Of a stretch of DNA of 64,000 nucleotides, positions 1-11,761 are shown piece by piece (within the stretch, counting starts at the first letter, position 1; every line of letters starts with the position of its first letter). The stretch is from NCBI GenBank assembly GCA_037367355.1, contig CM074703.1, positions 2,790,001 to 2,854,000 on the forward strand. Direction: 5' to 3'. Under the pieces are notes generated by a model. The model did no database searches, was not told the DNA's origin, and was given only the letters and a program-made list of their open reading frames with translations. This DNA is from Neoscytalidium dimidiatum (lineage: Eukaryota; Ascomycota; Dothideomycetes; Botryosphaeriales; Botryosphaeriaceae). The position numbers and the translations under genes were made by a program.

Positions 1-511
1 GGCTATGGGCAGTCTTACGGGCAATCTTCCTGCCTGCTGCTGTGCTGCCGTTGTTTTGCTTCTTGCCGCGTCCCCCAGATCCCTTGCCTTTTGTCGCAGC
101 CCCAGTAGTTCCGGTAGCATCGCTCGCTTGTGCTCCCTGCCCTTGCGCGGCACTCTTCTCCTCTTTCGGCTTCATTTGAATAATCTTCCGCAGCCGTGTT
201 GGGGGTGGGGGGAGGTTGTAGTCGTCCTGCGTGACAACCGCGCCGTTGGCTGAGCGTTTCCTCGAGCTGGATGGAGAAGTCTGGGCAATAGAGACGGCAG
301 GTTGCCTGGACGGTACCGGAGAAGAAGGGTGGTAGGAGGAGTCGGAGGCATTGCAGGAGGCGACACTGGAAGAGCTCACGCTTCCTCTGCCACGATCGCT
401 CAGAGCAGCCGGTGGCAACACCCATGAGGGATCGTGTGCGACGCCAGAATCTGCCTTGCCGGAGATATCGGTCGAGGCCGCAGGTGTGGGCGGCAGAGTC
501 GGGCGAGGCAT
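1..511 (-). CDS. bHLH transcription factor, N-terminal part (runs off the left edge)
   Basis: An open minus-strand frame starts at ATG 511-509 (MPRPTLPPTPAA...) and stays open to the window edge, giving about 170 residues. It is preceded by an in-frame stop at 595-593. The N-terminus is Ser/Pro-rich and disordered. A basic stretch follows (PPPPTRLRKIIQMKP), then Gly/Lys-rich linker sequence. The visible end, AAGRKIARKTAHS, matches how I remember the start of the basic region of a fungal bHLH factor family; the helix-loop-helix itself would lie beyond base 1. Expected role: a nuclear DNA-binding regulator that dimerises on E-box-like sites. Its targets cannot be read from this fragment. The next gene inward, ERB1, is on the same strand with its 3' end at 1016. 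Assignment to bHLH rests on the junction peptide, so it is moderately sure; the reading frame itself is clear. Confidence 0.66.
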   Translation of the reverse strand, partial: MPRPTLPPTPAASTDISGKADSGVAHDPSWVLPPAALSDRGRGSVSSSSVASCNASDSSYHPSSPVPSRQPAVSIAQTSPSSSRKRSANGAVVTQDDYNLPPPPTRLRKIIQMKPKEEKSAAQGQGAQASDATGTTGAATKGKGSGGRGKKQNNGSTAAGRKIARKTAHS

Positions 512-1015
512 TATAGGCAGAGGAGTGTAGCTCAACGAGAGAGGCAGCGAGGCAGGCAGCTGGGCGGCAAACAAGGCGTCAAAGGGATGGATTCACTGCG
601 GGCAAAGCTAACATATGAATGCGGCAGAACCGCTACGGACGGCATATCGACACTCATGTTAAAACTGGTCGCGTGCTCCTAATGATTGGATTGAGAGCGC
701 GCGCAAGCTGCTGGTCTTCACCCCGAACCCAGACCCTGGCACCCTGAGGCACGGATGGAGAACGTGAGCGCTATGCGGACGATCATTGGCTGCTTGCCGC
801 GAGGTAAGCTTCCGCTACGCCAGAGCCGACCGGTCGCGCGAGGGCCGCACGAATCACCACCACTTCAGGCAGCCCCTATGAGATGCTGCCCTACACGCTC
901 GTGCTTCGACAATCAACCAAGGACCCTTCTTGATAGATACGAAAATGGTTCGGGTGTCGAAAAAATTAGTGCTGATAGGTAGATAACAGGCGCGTAATGC
1001 GCCAGATGTTGCTGT
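512..1015. other. Intergenic, bHLH 5' flank and ERB1 3' flank
   Basis: About 500 bases between two minus-strand genes. It must hold the promoter of the bHLH gene and the ERB1 terminator. Short ORFs here show no family features. I see no RNA gene or repeat. Confidence 0.5.
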
Positions 1016-3421
1016 CTAATTCCACAGTCTGCATGTCCCGTCTGCTCCTGCACTGATGCACCACGGCTGCCGCGGGTGCCAGTCCACATCCAACACTCCC
1101 AATTCTTTCTTGACCTGATGACCCCGGAGAACTTTAAGCGGAACTATGGTCGCGTTCTCCATCAAGTCGCCCACCACCTTTCCATGGAAGATCTGTAAGC
1201 TACCGTCGTCGCTAGCATCCGCAAACAGTGGCAGTCCACCTTGATGGAAGCGCACTGCGCGAATCGCCTTCTTATGGTATCGCAAAGTTTTGTAAGGCTT
1301 GTTGGACAAGTCCAGATCGTGCCAGAGCAGGCGCTTGTCATATGATCCCACGATGAGGTTGTCGCCACCAGGATGCACGTCGAAGGACGAAATCCATCGC
1401 GCGCCAGGTTGCAGAATCTTGAGAAGTTCCTGCTTTGCGAGATCGTAGCTACGAATCGTCCGCTGCGTGGCGACGAAGAAGATTGGCTTCGAGGGATGAA
1501 ATTGAGCCGTTTGAGCCAATCCCTTCAGCTTGCGGAACGGCAGCTGCGTCAGGTGTTTCGAGAGCGTATGGATTGCCACTGCACTGCTTTGACCTTGCGG
1601 GGAAACAGTTGCGAAATATTCTCCTCTCCTGTGCCAGTTGATCACCTTTACTGTTGATCGAACAGTAGCTTGAACAAGCACCCCCTGCTCTTGCAGTCGG
1701 GATCCGGGCCGACTCCACTTAGCAGGTGGTGCTTTCGGTGCGCCATCTGCAGTAGTGTGCTTTGAGGGATTTGACGCAGCGTATCCCCAGCCCATGTCGA
1801 GCAGCTCGCGACTGGCTTGTTCGACATCCGGGGTAACAATGGACAACCCGTAAGGCACCATCAGAAAGACGCTCTCACCAGCAGCAGCAGCAAGAATTAC
1901 AGCATCTTGTCCAGGACGCCACCTGACAACATTGACAGCCTCTTCATCTGAAATTTTCGCACTCCATTCTTGTCTTCCAGTGAGGATGTGCCAGATCTTT
2001 ACGCAGCCATCATCCCCTCCACTTGCAACAAAACGCCCGCTTGGATCCACAGCTAGACTACGCACGCGACCCTCGTGCCCGCGGAAGACTGTGGCGCAAG
2101 TCGTAGGGAAAGGTCTGAGTTCGTCCGGACTGGGCAGTTTCGGCAGTAATGACTCAGGATCAATGTTGAGTTTACTCCTCCTAACACGAGGCGCAAGATA
2201 CAAATCGAGGCATCGTTCAAACTTCTCTTTGACGAAGCGGTCGTATCCAGGAACCTTCCGAAGCGCACCGTAGTCATTTGGTAAATACTCTCGCTCCCTG
2301 TCCTCTTCATCCTGTGCTTCCCAAGCTTCTTTCTCTTTCCTGTCCGGCAGATACTCAGGCGGTGGATGGTAACTCTCCTCATGAACTGGCGGGGGAAGTT
2401 TGGGTGCAGGAACATGCATTGAGTTGCTTGGGCGCGGTGTCTCGTTTGCCCAGAGATCATATCTCTTGATCGTTGGATCCTCCTCTTCCTGTTCCTCCGG
2501 CGGTCTGTAAGGCTGTATCCGTCCTTCCTTGATGGCCTTGACAATTTTCATGACACGCTTAGCCTCATGCTTAGACGGAATGAAGCGCCTCTTAGGCTCA
2601 GGTGCTGCACTCAAAGGCATAATTTCTTCCTTGCCTGTAAAGTACTCGATCATCTCCGGATAAGGGTCATAACCGTCTGCCGGCGCTTCGTTGCGTGTGA
2701 CCTGTTTTAGGACCTCCAATTCCTCTTGGCTAAGCTGGAGAGGCTTGCCAGTCGCGGGATCAGTCAGGCCGGTCCATCCCTTTGGTATCTCTATGCTGTC
2801 AAGCAGTGCGTCCAATGCTTCGCCCTTCGCGGGGCGCATAATCTTCTTGCCATTGATATCGTAGCCAATATGAGGATATGAGTCGTAGAACGATAGTGGA
2901 ATATCGCCGATTGTGTTCTTCTGTCCTGCTGGCGCGTCGGAGTCGTCCGAATCGTAGCCTGCCTCAATCTCCTGGTAGATGTAGCGGGGGTTACCGTTCG
3001 CGTCGGTCGTGACTCTGTAGTTTTTTTCGAGCTTTTCAAAGCCGTATTCGGGCCCGTCCGGAGAGGCTGATCGCATGCGAGCATCTTCATCCTCATCTTT
3101 CTTCGCGGGATGGCTGCTGAGCTGGCCTGCTGTGCTCTTCAGATTTCTTATTTGACTCCGAATGTCTGCTTCGTCTTCAGACGAGGGTATCTCGTCGCTG
3201 TCAATCTCTTCGTCGTCTTCCCCTTCCCCTTCCTCGTCCTCGTATTCCTCTTCACTGTCATCCTCCTCTTCGCTCACATTATCGTCAGAGTCGTCTTCGC
3301 TTTGGGAGAGTATTCCCTCGAGCTTGCCGCCTTCGAGCTCGTCGCTCGAAACCGCATCATCAGGCGGAGAGACATCGCGGGTGGCAGCTTTGCGCTTTCT
3401 GCTTTGTGTAACCGAGGGCAT
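1016..3421 (-). CDS. ERB1: Ribosome biogenesis protein Erb1 (BOP1 homologue)
   Basis: Single-exon gene of 801 residues, starting at ATG 3421-3419 ([13 protein letters not shown]). The frame is open further upstream to 3718, but that part is poor protein and would add about 99 residues not expected in the family. After a basic start comes a long acidic Asp/Glu/Ser tract (about residues 25-85), then the BOP1 N-terminal domain (with GYDIDGKKI-like [12 protein letters not shown]), then a C-terminal WD40 propeller. The repeats include [17 protein letters not shown] and a last blade ending [10 protein letters not shown] at the stop. Erb1 forms the PeBoW/Nop7 complex with Nop7 and Ytm1 in the nucleolus and is needed for 27S pre-rRNA processing and 60S assembly. 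It lies head to head with PRP5 across 382 bases. Length and order match the family well. Confidence 0.95.
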   Translation of the reverse strand: MPSVTQSRKRKAATRDVSPPDDAVSSDELEGGKLEGILSQSEDDSDDNVSEEEDDSEEEYEDEEGEGEDDEEIDSDEIPSSEDEADIRSQIRNLKSTAGQLSSHPAKKDEDEDARMRSASPDGPEYGFEKLEKNYRVTTDANGNPRYIYQEIEAGYDSDDSDAPAGQKNTIGDIPLSFYDSYPHIGYDINGKKIMRPAKGEALDALLDSIEIPKGWTGLTDPATGKPLQLSQEELEVLKQVTRNEAPADGYDPYPEMIEYFTGKEEIMPLSAAPEPKRRFIPSKHEAKRVMKIVKAIKEGRIQPYRPPEEQEEEDPTIKRYDLWANETPRPSNSMHVPAPKLPPPVHEESYHPPPEYLPDRKEKEAWEAQDEEDREREYLPNDYGALRKVPGYDRFVKEKFERCLDLYLAPRVRRSKLNIDPESLLPKLPSPDELRPFPTTCATVFRGHEGRVRSLAVDPSGRFVASGGDDGCVKIWHILTGRQEWSAKISDEEAVNVVRWRPGQDAVILAAAAGESVFLMVPYGLSIVTPDVEQASRELLDMGWGYAASNPSKHTTADGAPKAPPAKWSRPGSRLQEQGVLVQATVRSTVKVINWHRRGEYFATVSPQGQSSAVAIHTLSKHLTQLPFRKLKGLAQTAQFHPSKPIFFVATQRTIRSYDLAKQELLKILQPGARWISSFDVHPGGDNLIVGSYDKRLLWHDLDLSNKPYKTLRYHKKAIRAVRFHQGGLPLFADASDDGSLQIFHGKVVGDLMENATIVPLKVLRGHQVKKELGVLDVDWHPRQPWCISAGADGTCRLWN

Positions 3422-3803
3422 GATTTCAGGTGCGCGTTTTGCGAACGAGCAAACGGAAGAACAGCGCGGAAAGATCAGGCGTTGAGCTGCGCATCGACAA
3501 GCAGCAACTTTTTTGCGGCGCCAAAAGCTTATCGGCTTATCACCGGAAGAACACTTGTGCCGCTGCCGCTCCAGGCCTACGAGAAGCTGATTCGCTAGTG
3601 CGCCGCGGCGACGGTGTTCCTCACATCTTCTTGCACCCGCGTCACTTGGCCTGCCAGCTGCCGCAATCTGCAAGCTCTCTTCTTCCGACCACCCCTCCTC
3701 TCGCGGTCGCCGCGACAACCACGCAACTCACCACTGTCGTGCCCGCTGCTCATATCAATTGCACAGCACCCGTACGGCTCACAGCGCCTCCGGGCTCGTT
3801 GCC
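3422..3803. promoter_or_regulatory. Shared divergent promoter of ERB1 and PRP5
   Basis: 382 bases separate the two start codons, so both 5' UTRs and both promoters must lie here. I do not see a clear TATA box. ORFs crossing this region are extensions of the flanking frames. Confidence 0.5.
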
Positions 3804-6800
3804 ATGGCTCGGCCGTCAACTCGCTCACCAACTCCCGTAGGTTCGCACAAGTACCGCCGCCACGACGATCGGTACTCGAGCAGAGGCGACTCATACCGCG
3901 ATCGTCGTCGCTCACGCAGCCCTGTTGTAAGGACCCACACACAACCCACCCAACTTTGCATGCTTGCTGACCTCGACCATCAGAGGCGCGACCGCGAACG
4001 CGACCGCGACTACTACGACCCCCCGCGTCGTGACCGTTCCCGCGACCGCTCGCGAGACCGTCGCTATGGCGGCCGCGATGACCGTAGCTACCGTCCTCAC
4101 CGTGATCGCTCCCGCGATCGGAAGCGATCGCGCGACCGCTCTCCCCCTCGCGAACACCGCCGCCGTGACGACTCCCGAGACCGGGTGAGGAGACGTCGGG
4201 ATGACTCCGCAGACTCGAGGCGCAACACCAGGCGCGACCCTAGCCCGGTCAGGCCTAGAGAGGCTGCCAAAACTTCTGATGTGAGTTCTCTCTCTACCAT
4301 TAACTATGAGTTAAGTCATACTGAATTTATAGGTCCCTCCGCCGTCCGCCACCACCGATACTCAAGCCGTAGACGCAGAGAACGCCGAGGAACGCAAGAA
4401 GGCCGAACGTCTGAAGAGGGCTCAGGCCTGGAAGGCAAAGGTTGAGGCGCAGAAGAAAGAACAAGAGCTGAAGGGCGGTGCGCGCGAGATCTTGGAGGCT
4501 ATGGATAAGAAGACCGTGGCGTCGCCAACTGCTGTTGCTTCCCCTCAGTCGCCTATGCCTGCTACAGATAGCAGTACCGCATCCCCCAAACAGTCATATA
4601 CTGGAAAGTTCGACCCCAAGGCTATCGTAAAGAAGGCCTCTCAGAACACTAATGGTGCTAATGCCCTTGGAGGAGATGTTGCAATTCCCTCCGTGAAGCC
4701 TCCTACCACCCGTATCGATGGAACCCAGAGCAAATCCGGATCCATGCTGAAGGCAAAGGGCAATGTCAGTGGCTTTGGGTTTGGGTCACGCGCCATTGAT
4801 TCTGAGAAGACTGGAACAAAGAGAGCCCTGGATTTGGAGGATGAGCAGTCAACGCGGAAGAAGCTCGAGAAACTCCCAACCCCTGATGCGGATGATGTTG
4901 TTGATCAGAGCAATGGCAATCAGCAAAACGATGGCGCCGATGATTCTGCCGACGACGATACAGGTATGGCCGAGGGTGGAACTGAAGAGGAGCAAGCTGC
5001 CGCTGCTCGCGCAGCTGCGGAGAAGCGCGAGGAACGTATGCAGCTTGCAGCCGCCACCGATGCAGATACTCAAATGACCGATGCACCTCAGGCGACTCAG
5101 GACGTTGCTGCGCCACAGGAAGAAGCCGAGGATATTGACCCATTAGATGCTTTCATGTCCGGCCTGGATGCCATGGCTGCTCCCAAGAAAGCCCCGAAAA
5201 CTTTGTCAAAGACAGGTCAAAAGGAGCCGATGGCCCTGTATAACGATGACGATGATTTGAGAGAAGCTGCAGCTGACTCTGATCCGGAAGACGTCCTCGC
5301 GATGGCGGCCAAGAAGAAAGCGAAGACAACTATTGGCCAAGTGGATCACAGCAAGATGCACTACCAAGATGTTCGATTTAATTTCTACACGGAGCCGACC
5401 GAGCTAGCCAGCATGGATGAGGAAACAGTATCAAGTTTGCGCTTCGAGATGGACGGCATCAAAGTCTTGGGTCGTGACGTACCGAAGCCAGTTTCAGCCT
5501 TTGCTCAATGTGGACTTGGCCTGAAGACATTGGATGTTCTCAGGACTCTAGAGTTCAACGCGCCGACTCACATTCAGGCTCAGGCCATCCCCGCGATCAT
5601 GTCTGGTAGAGACATGATTGCTGTTGCGAAGACTGGTTCCGGCAAGACGCTCGCTTTCCTTCTGCCTATGTTTCGCCATATCATGGACCAAGATCCGCTC
5701 AAACCTCTCGATGGTCCCATTGCTGTGATCATGGCTCCTACACGTGAGCTAGCTACTCAGATTCTTAAGGAAGCCAAGCCGTTCGCAAAAGCGTTGGGTA
5801 TCCGTGCAGTCGTCTGTGGTGGAGGCGCTCCAATCAAGGACCAGATCGCGGAACTGAAGAAGGGTGCCGAGATAATCATAGCAACCCCCGGTCGTCTGAT
5901 TGAACTCCTAGGCGCCAATGGCGGTCGTGTCACTAACTTAGCCCGCGTTACTTACGTTGTTCTTGATGAGGCAGACCGCATGTTCGATTTGGGCTTCAAG
6001 CCTCAGATCACCAGGATCTTGCAGAACGTGCGTCCGAAGCGGCAAACCGTTCTGTTTAGTGCAACGTTCCCGGCGGCAATGGAAACCATGGCAAAGGATT
6101 ACCTCAACGATCCGGTCACTGTCACGGTTGGTGGAAGGTCCAGTGTGCCGCCTGAGGTCACGCAAATCATCGAGGTCGTCGAAGAAGACGAGAAATTCAA
6201 TCTCCTACTTCGTATTCTTGGCGACTTCTACAACAAGGAAGATGATGCACGGTGCGTACCAGTCCAAGCCCCTTCTCGATTTGAGCGCTGCTGACGGTCA
6301 ATAGGACTCTGATTTTCGTGAAGACCCAGCAGATAGCCGAGCAACTTCTCGATCAACTTCTGAAAAGATACTATAGCTGCGACTCCATCCACGGCGCGAA
6401 GGACCAGAACGATCGCGATTCGGCTCTCTCCGATTTCAAGAGAGGAGCGATTCCTATCCTGATCGCAACTAGTGTCGCCGCTCGTGGACTTGATGTGAAG
6501 CAGCTTAAGCTTGTAATTAATTATGATGCTCCTGATCACGTTGAGGATTACGTCCACCGCGCGGGCCGGACAGGCCGCGCTGGAAATAAGGGTACGGCAA
6601 TTACCTTCATACGCCCCCGTCAAGGCTTGGTTGCACGAGAAATTTGCAAAGCTTTCAATTACGCCGGCGTACCGATTCCCGACCATCTTCAGGCCATCGC
6701 GGACAGAGCGAAGAGTAGGTCGAACATGAGCAGGCATGGTTACATGGGTAGATCCATCGAACATTACGATGAACAGCACGAGGCGGCAAGGAAGGCGATG

Positions 6801-7436
6801 AAGAGCAAGTACAAGATTGATGACGACGCCGATGAAGACGAGGCAGAGGAAACGGAGGCCGCAGCTCCTGTTGTGCAGGCTAAAGCCGAAACGTCAAATG
6901 AGCCTGCTGCGGTACCGGCGGAGCCTAAGTCAGCTGCAAGTACCAAGGGCTTCAACTTCCCCACGAACTTCAAGGTCTACAAGACGGAACAGCCCGATGC
7001 AAACGCTTCGAAGGGGAAGGCCGGTGATCCCCTGGAACGTGTGCGGGCAGCGGCGAGCAAGATCGATGGCAGACTTACCCAGCGCAACCAGCTCCGTCCT
7101 GGTCAGCCAATCGATAACAAGGGTCCCGATGCTGGTGCTTACCATGCGACTTTGGAGATCAACGATTACCCTCAGAAGGCGCGGTGGGCCGTCACCAACC
7201 GCACGAACGTCGCGAAGATCTTGGAAAATACGGGCACTTCGATCACCACAAAGGGTACCTACTACGCCAAGGACCAGCCGGTCAAGGAGAACAACCCGAA
7301 GCTCTACATTTTGGTGGAGGGCGACACGGAAATTCAGGTGCAAAATGCGATGAGGGAGTTGACGCGCTTACTCAAGGAAGCCACGCTCAATGCTCCGGAC
7401 ACGGAGTCACGTGGGCCTGGGAAGTACGTCGTTTAG
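3804..7436 (+). CDS. PRP5: DEAD-box RNA helicase Prp5 (pre-mRNA splicing)
   Basis: Model: join(3804..3926, 3984..4280, 4333..6251, 6305..7436), 1156 residues. The first intron is 57 nt (GTAAGG...CAG with a GCTGAC branch) and keeps the frame; the second is 52 nt and the third 53 nt. The N-terminus (residues 1-130) is Arg/Asp/Ser-rich, RS-like. A DPLD motif characteristic of Prp5 sits near residue 409 (DPLDAFM). The helicase core follows: AKTGSGKT near 572 (motif I), PTRELA, TPGR, DEAD at 685-688, SAT, then ARGLD and HRAGRTGR in the second RecA domain. The C-terminal part resembles the KH-like tail of this family. Prp5 uses ATP to remodel U2 snRNP at prespliceosome assembly, in the nucleus. All catalytic motifs are intact. 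Confidence 0.95.
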
Positions 7437-8284
7437 AAGAGGTAATGCAGTAGACTAATCCCCAATTTGAAGAGATTATTTACTACTATCAGACTACTGC
7501 GCTGACTTCTAAGCTTCTCAAAGGTCTTACAAGTGATGTCGAGGCCTACGGAAATGGAAGAAGGCTCACTGACAACACGAAGATTCCAAGTCCACTGACA
7601 TTCTGGCCTGCACATTTGCCACGATATCTTCAACCGAACGGTGTACCATAGTTCAATATCCAGAGCAACTCACGAGACATTTGAAACGCCGCCTCTGGAC
7701 AGAAGAGGAGAAAACCAAGGAGAAAACGGATCAGGATGCGTGCAAATCATCATATGGCAGTCAGCATGCACCTACCGTGGCATGATTTTGTTCTGGGGAT
7801 CGCGTAGATAGTTTGCAGGTAGTGGAACAATACACACAAAGATTCCCTGGTATGGTCTACTTACTATATTGAGGGCGCAGCGATAGGAGTTCTTGAGATT
7901 AGATCCATCACAAGGCGTATGAAGAGTTCACACGGCTGTGCACAGGTACGCTTTCAAAAAAAGACTTCTTCGCGTCCCAATTGCCATGGGCGTGATATTG
8001 CAGGGCATCTATCTTTCTACGCCTCCAGCAACTTTTAGTGAGGTTTGACTCAATTATTTTTTACTATCAAGAGCGGGAAATATAAGACTGATGGAATCCC
8101 ACTTCTCCTGGACGGCACCGGTTGCAAGTAAAGGGTATAAAAATGCTCCCTGAGCACCACGATCTGGACACTCTACACTGAGCCATCCAATGCTTCCCCG
8201 GTTGTATGATCGGGACGGCACTAAAATCTTCCTCCAAGGCTGCCCGAACTCAGCCAGCACCATTGACTTGCTTATGATATCCGC
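7437..8284. other. Intergenic, no gene seen
   Basis: The 3' flanks of two convergent genes (PRP5 and the myristoylated protein gene). Moderately AT-rich, with only short ORFs that lack family features. Nothing else supported. Confidence 0.5.
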
Positions 8285-8717
8285 TCAATTCCAGGCCCTC
8301 GCATTTGCCATTTCATCGGCGTCTCGTGCTCTGCGCTCTGCGTAGCTAGCTTCTTCCAGAGCTGCACGGTTGGTGAGTTTTTGGTTCTTGGTCGTCTTCG
8401 CCTTATTACTTGCGGCTCGCTCCTGCTCACAATACAGATCAGCCTTGACCGAATCTCGGAAATGGGGGGCCAGCCGAGGATTGACGCGGGAAGGAAGGGG
8501 GCAGGCGCACCTCTGCGGCTTTCGCGGCCGCACTGCGAGGGTCGTCTCCGCTTTGCCCGGATCCGCCCAAAGTCCTGCCGTTACCTTGCAGCGGGCTCTT
8601 CTTCGCGGCGGGTATGGATGCGCGAGCGGTGTCCGAGGGCGGGGGAGCGGAACCCAGGGTGCGGCCGGGGCCGGCGAAATTATCGGTCTTCGATTCCTTT
8701 CCGCAAAGGTTTCCCAT
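8285..8717 (-). CDS. Small N-myristoylated fungal protein of unknown function
   Basis: Model: complement(join(8285..8422, 8511..8717)), 114 residues. No single frame shows it; exon 1 (69 residues) and exon 2 (45 residues) are in different frames. The 88-nt intron has an AG|GTGCGC donor, a GCTGAT branch site and a TGAGCAG acceptor. The protein begins MGNLCGKES: Gly2 for myristoylation and Cys5 for palmitoylation, so it should sit on membranes. Two copies of a GRTLG motif follow (PGRTLGSAP and NGRTLGGSG), then an Ala/Arg/Glu-rich helix ending in RRARDADEMANARAWN. I recall proteins of this layout (MGN-C, GRTLG repeats, RRARDAD tail) as conserved hypotheticals across Pezizomycotina, with no known function. 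It is head to head with the downstream C2H2 gene. Confidence 0.82.
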
Positions 8718-9340
8718 CGTGCGCAGACAGAGGGATGGAGCGGAGAGTGGGGGACGTTGCGAGAGTCGTTGGGAGGCACCGTCAGCAAGCAGGGCTGCTC
8801 GCGGTGAAGTACAGTGGCGAGCCGCGATTGCTGCGCCTCAGGGCGGCTTCCTTGGCTGCGGCGCTGGTTCGCTGGGCAGCGATCGTCGGGAATGACGACG
8901 TGCAGGCGACAGCACGCGGGGCAGACGGAAGAGGTCGTGGCCGGGCTGGGCGTGCGCGCGCGTGAGGTGAGGTGGGGGCGGGCACGCCTTCTCTGGCGCC
9001 TGCTGAGTAAAGATTCGCTATGGATTCGCTGGTTCCTGCGCCTCGCAAACCACCATCACGCTCGCTCACAGCTCTCTGCCTCAGGCGCCCGCACTTGGCG
9101 CACAACGCGTGCCGTTCTCCCGGTGGGTTTTAAATACGTCCAGCACTCAGTGCCATATGTTCTCCGGCTCCGGGCTGCGGAAAAAGGGCGGCAGCGCGCA
9201 GTGGTAAGGTAAGTTTTCCGAAATTCGCATTCTCGACACCTTGATGGCCTAGGTCCGCTCTACTCTTTACGGACCCCTCCACCACACGACATCATAGCCC
9301 TGCAAAACAACACTTCAGGCGCCGTCGGCCCCGTGCTAAC
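8718..9340. promoter_or_regulatory. GC-rich divergent promoter region
   Basis: 623 bases between the divergent starts of the myristoylated protein (8717) and the C2H2 factor (9341). GC-rich with many CpG steps, especially 8440-8990, which produces long spurious ORFs on both strands. No RNA gene seen. Confidence 0.45.
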
Positions 9341-11471
9341 ATGGCTGCAGAACAGAGATTGCTCCCGTACGTCAGGACGCCTTTGGACGCCATGCGCTCG
9401 CCGTCGCCTCAGCTGGCCGGCTCAAAGCGCGACTCCAGCGGCGAGGTCCTGGAAGCGAGTGCCTGGAGGCGCCATATGGTTGAAAACTTCGGCTGCGAGA
9501 TCGAGACTGGAGAATGCCACCGGCCTATTTGCGTAAACCCGCAGCACCTTCTTGTCAATGGCGGCACTCACGACGATATCCACCGACACAAGGCTTGTCT
9601 TGTCTCCTCCTCGCAGCTTGCCGGCGTTGCACCAGGTCGGCAACTCCCCCCTATAACGACTGCGGTTACCGATATCTGCAAAGAGAGCACTTGTCATGCG
9701 GGCTCTCCTCACCCAGCGTCAGATATCCGGTGTGAAGGCATGTTCTGGGACCCATGCACCCCCTCTTGCTCCGGTGACGAGGCCTGCCCCATGCCGGACG
9801 CATGTGCGGATCCGAACTGCGATCTGCAAGATGTGTGTTGGAACAACCTTTGCACACAAGTTGACTGCAATGCGCCAACGTGCTCGGATGGCTTGTGCTT
9901 AGTTGATGAAGTCTGCTATAAGGAGCCGTGCCCTAGAGCCAGTTCCTGCGAGCAAAGCCAGCACTGCCCGCCGCACCTTGGAAACCACATTGAGCACGAC
10001 ATATACAACCAAGGTTTTGGGACAACATGTCACAACACGAGCAGCCAACACTTATGTCGAGAACTGGAGAACTGGATCGCCGCTAACGGGGGGCCGGGCC
10101 CGAACGCTGGCCAACCTTTCCCACACTGCTACAGTACTCATGGCCATGGAGCCTACCACTGCCACTTGCCGCAATTTCAATCAAATGACCACTGCAACCA
10201 TGGAAGTTCGTCAAGCTATCCTCAAACTGATTCGATCCGTCAGCACGGATCGTCAAGTCTTGATGAGCTGAGTCGGTTAGCGCAGCTAAACGAGCACATG
10301 CTTGGCGGCACATTTCCGCAGCATGCCACAGGGTGCTCCCAAAGTACTTCAACGCGCACAGTTGGTAACTCTTCTATCGATCATGGCAGTCTCTCTGGGA
10401 GCGTCGTTTCCTCCCCTGATCCACACCTCCCTTTCCGCCCTCATCAGCAACAGAGCCTATCCGATTTCTTCCATTCCTCGGAGCTCGCCGATATGGGATT
10501 CAAATCGTTCGATGCATACCCCGAGCCACCATCCAAAAAATTTCGAGAAACAACCACCTCAGAAAATGCTGGAAGTGCACTCTTTGGATCAAGTGATGCT
10601 CTCTTGGACATTTCAACTAGCTTTGGAGTTGCTGAGTCGGTTGAGGAAAGCGAGCACATCTGCCTCTGGGAAATGAGCTCCAAGCAAGATAGCAACAAGC
10701 CAACGCTTTGTAACAAGAGGTTCACGTCCGCCAAAGATCTCGCAGAGCACATGAAGGAAGATCATACTGAGGGTGCAAACGGCAAGTACTGTTGTCAGTG
10801 GCATGGATGTACTTCGACCACGGATTTCAAACAGTCTGGCAAGCTGGCTAGGCACTTTGCCATCCATTCGAAGTGTAAGTTTTCACTGAGCCCACATTGG
10901 TAGGAAGTGATTATATCATTGACAGAAAGTAGACAAGAGATTCCAGTGCAAATACTGCGACAAAAGCTTCAACACGGCGCAAACATTAGAAAATCACCAT
11001 AATACGCATACCGGCGAGCGTCCCCATGCATGCCACTACGAAGGTTGCACGTATGCTGCTGCCACAGCAACCCAGCTCAAGGGCCACATCCAGGGTACTC
11101 ACCTGAAGGAAAAGAGGTTTCAGTGCAAGCTATGCGACTTTTGCTGCACGGACTCATCGAACCTTACGAAGCATGAGAATGGTGTTCACGGTCGCAAGGA
11201 GTACAGGTGCCCCCATCCTGGCTGCACTGCACCAGTCACGAGTGAATGGGGCGTCATTCGCAAGCATTTCAAAGAGTCGGGCCACTGCCCGGAGCTGTTG
11301 GAGAGTAACTCCCAAGCGCAAAAGAAATACAAGAAGACGGCTGTTGTCAAGGACCAGTCGGGAATCATGGCTAACGGCCGAAGAGCACCAATCTCAAGGA
11401 ACAGAACCAAACGCAGTGAGACGGAGGAACAAAAGGTGAAAAGTGAGTCGGTCGAACCCTTCGCTATGTAA
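9341..11471 (+). CDS. C2H2 zinc-finger transcription factor with a Cys-rich centre, Zap1-like finger block
   Basis: Model: join(9341..10874, 10933..11471), 690 residues. The 58-nt intron has a TGTAAGT donor and a GTAG acceptor; the TAG acceptor gives the linker HSKYKRFQC, the finger-to-finger spacing seen in Zap1-type proteins. Central residues about 125-205 hold some twenty cysteines in closely spaced pairs (for example CTPSCSGDEACPMPDAC). The C-terminal half has about six fingers: CLWEM...H...H, CCQWHGC...H...H, FQCKYC, HACHYEGC, FQCKLC and YRCPHPGC. It should be a nuclear DNA-binding regulator. Yeast Zap1 and Aspergillus ZafA control zinc uptake and also combine Cys/His-rich sensor regions with a tandem finger block. 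That link is my inference; other C2H2 families remain possible. Confidence 0.8.
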
Positions 11472-11761
11472 TATGGTCAGCAAAAGTTATGGGCATGGTA
11501 ATGAGGCTCAGCGGCGACATGGCGAGAGTGTAGCATTGCTATTTGTTCAAAGGGGCCTTGGCAGGGAAACTGCCATCCACTGCATTTTGAGTTGGGAGAG
11601 GATTTCTCAGCTCACGAACACCTTGACGACCGCGGTCTGTTTTGACAGACCGATTGCTAAAGGCAGAGAGAAAAATCACGAGAACATGAAATACTCCTTT
11701 CTTAATTAGACTACTTATACCCTAACACAAATGGAGAAAAGAGAAATTAATTCTCGATAAC

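Noticed and set aside
15..425. 136-codon minus-strand ORF at the left edge
   Set aside because: It is in a different frame from the bHLH reading, which has better composition, a clear start at 511 and the RKTAHS junction peptide.
3162..3485. Ser-rich plus-strand ORF
   Set aside because: Antisense to the acidic tract of ERB1; Ser codons arise from complements of Glu/Asp codons.
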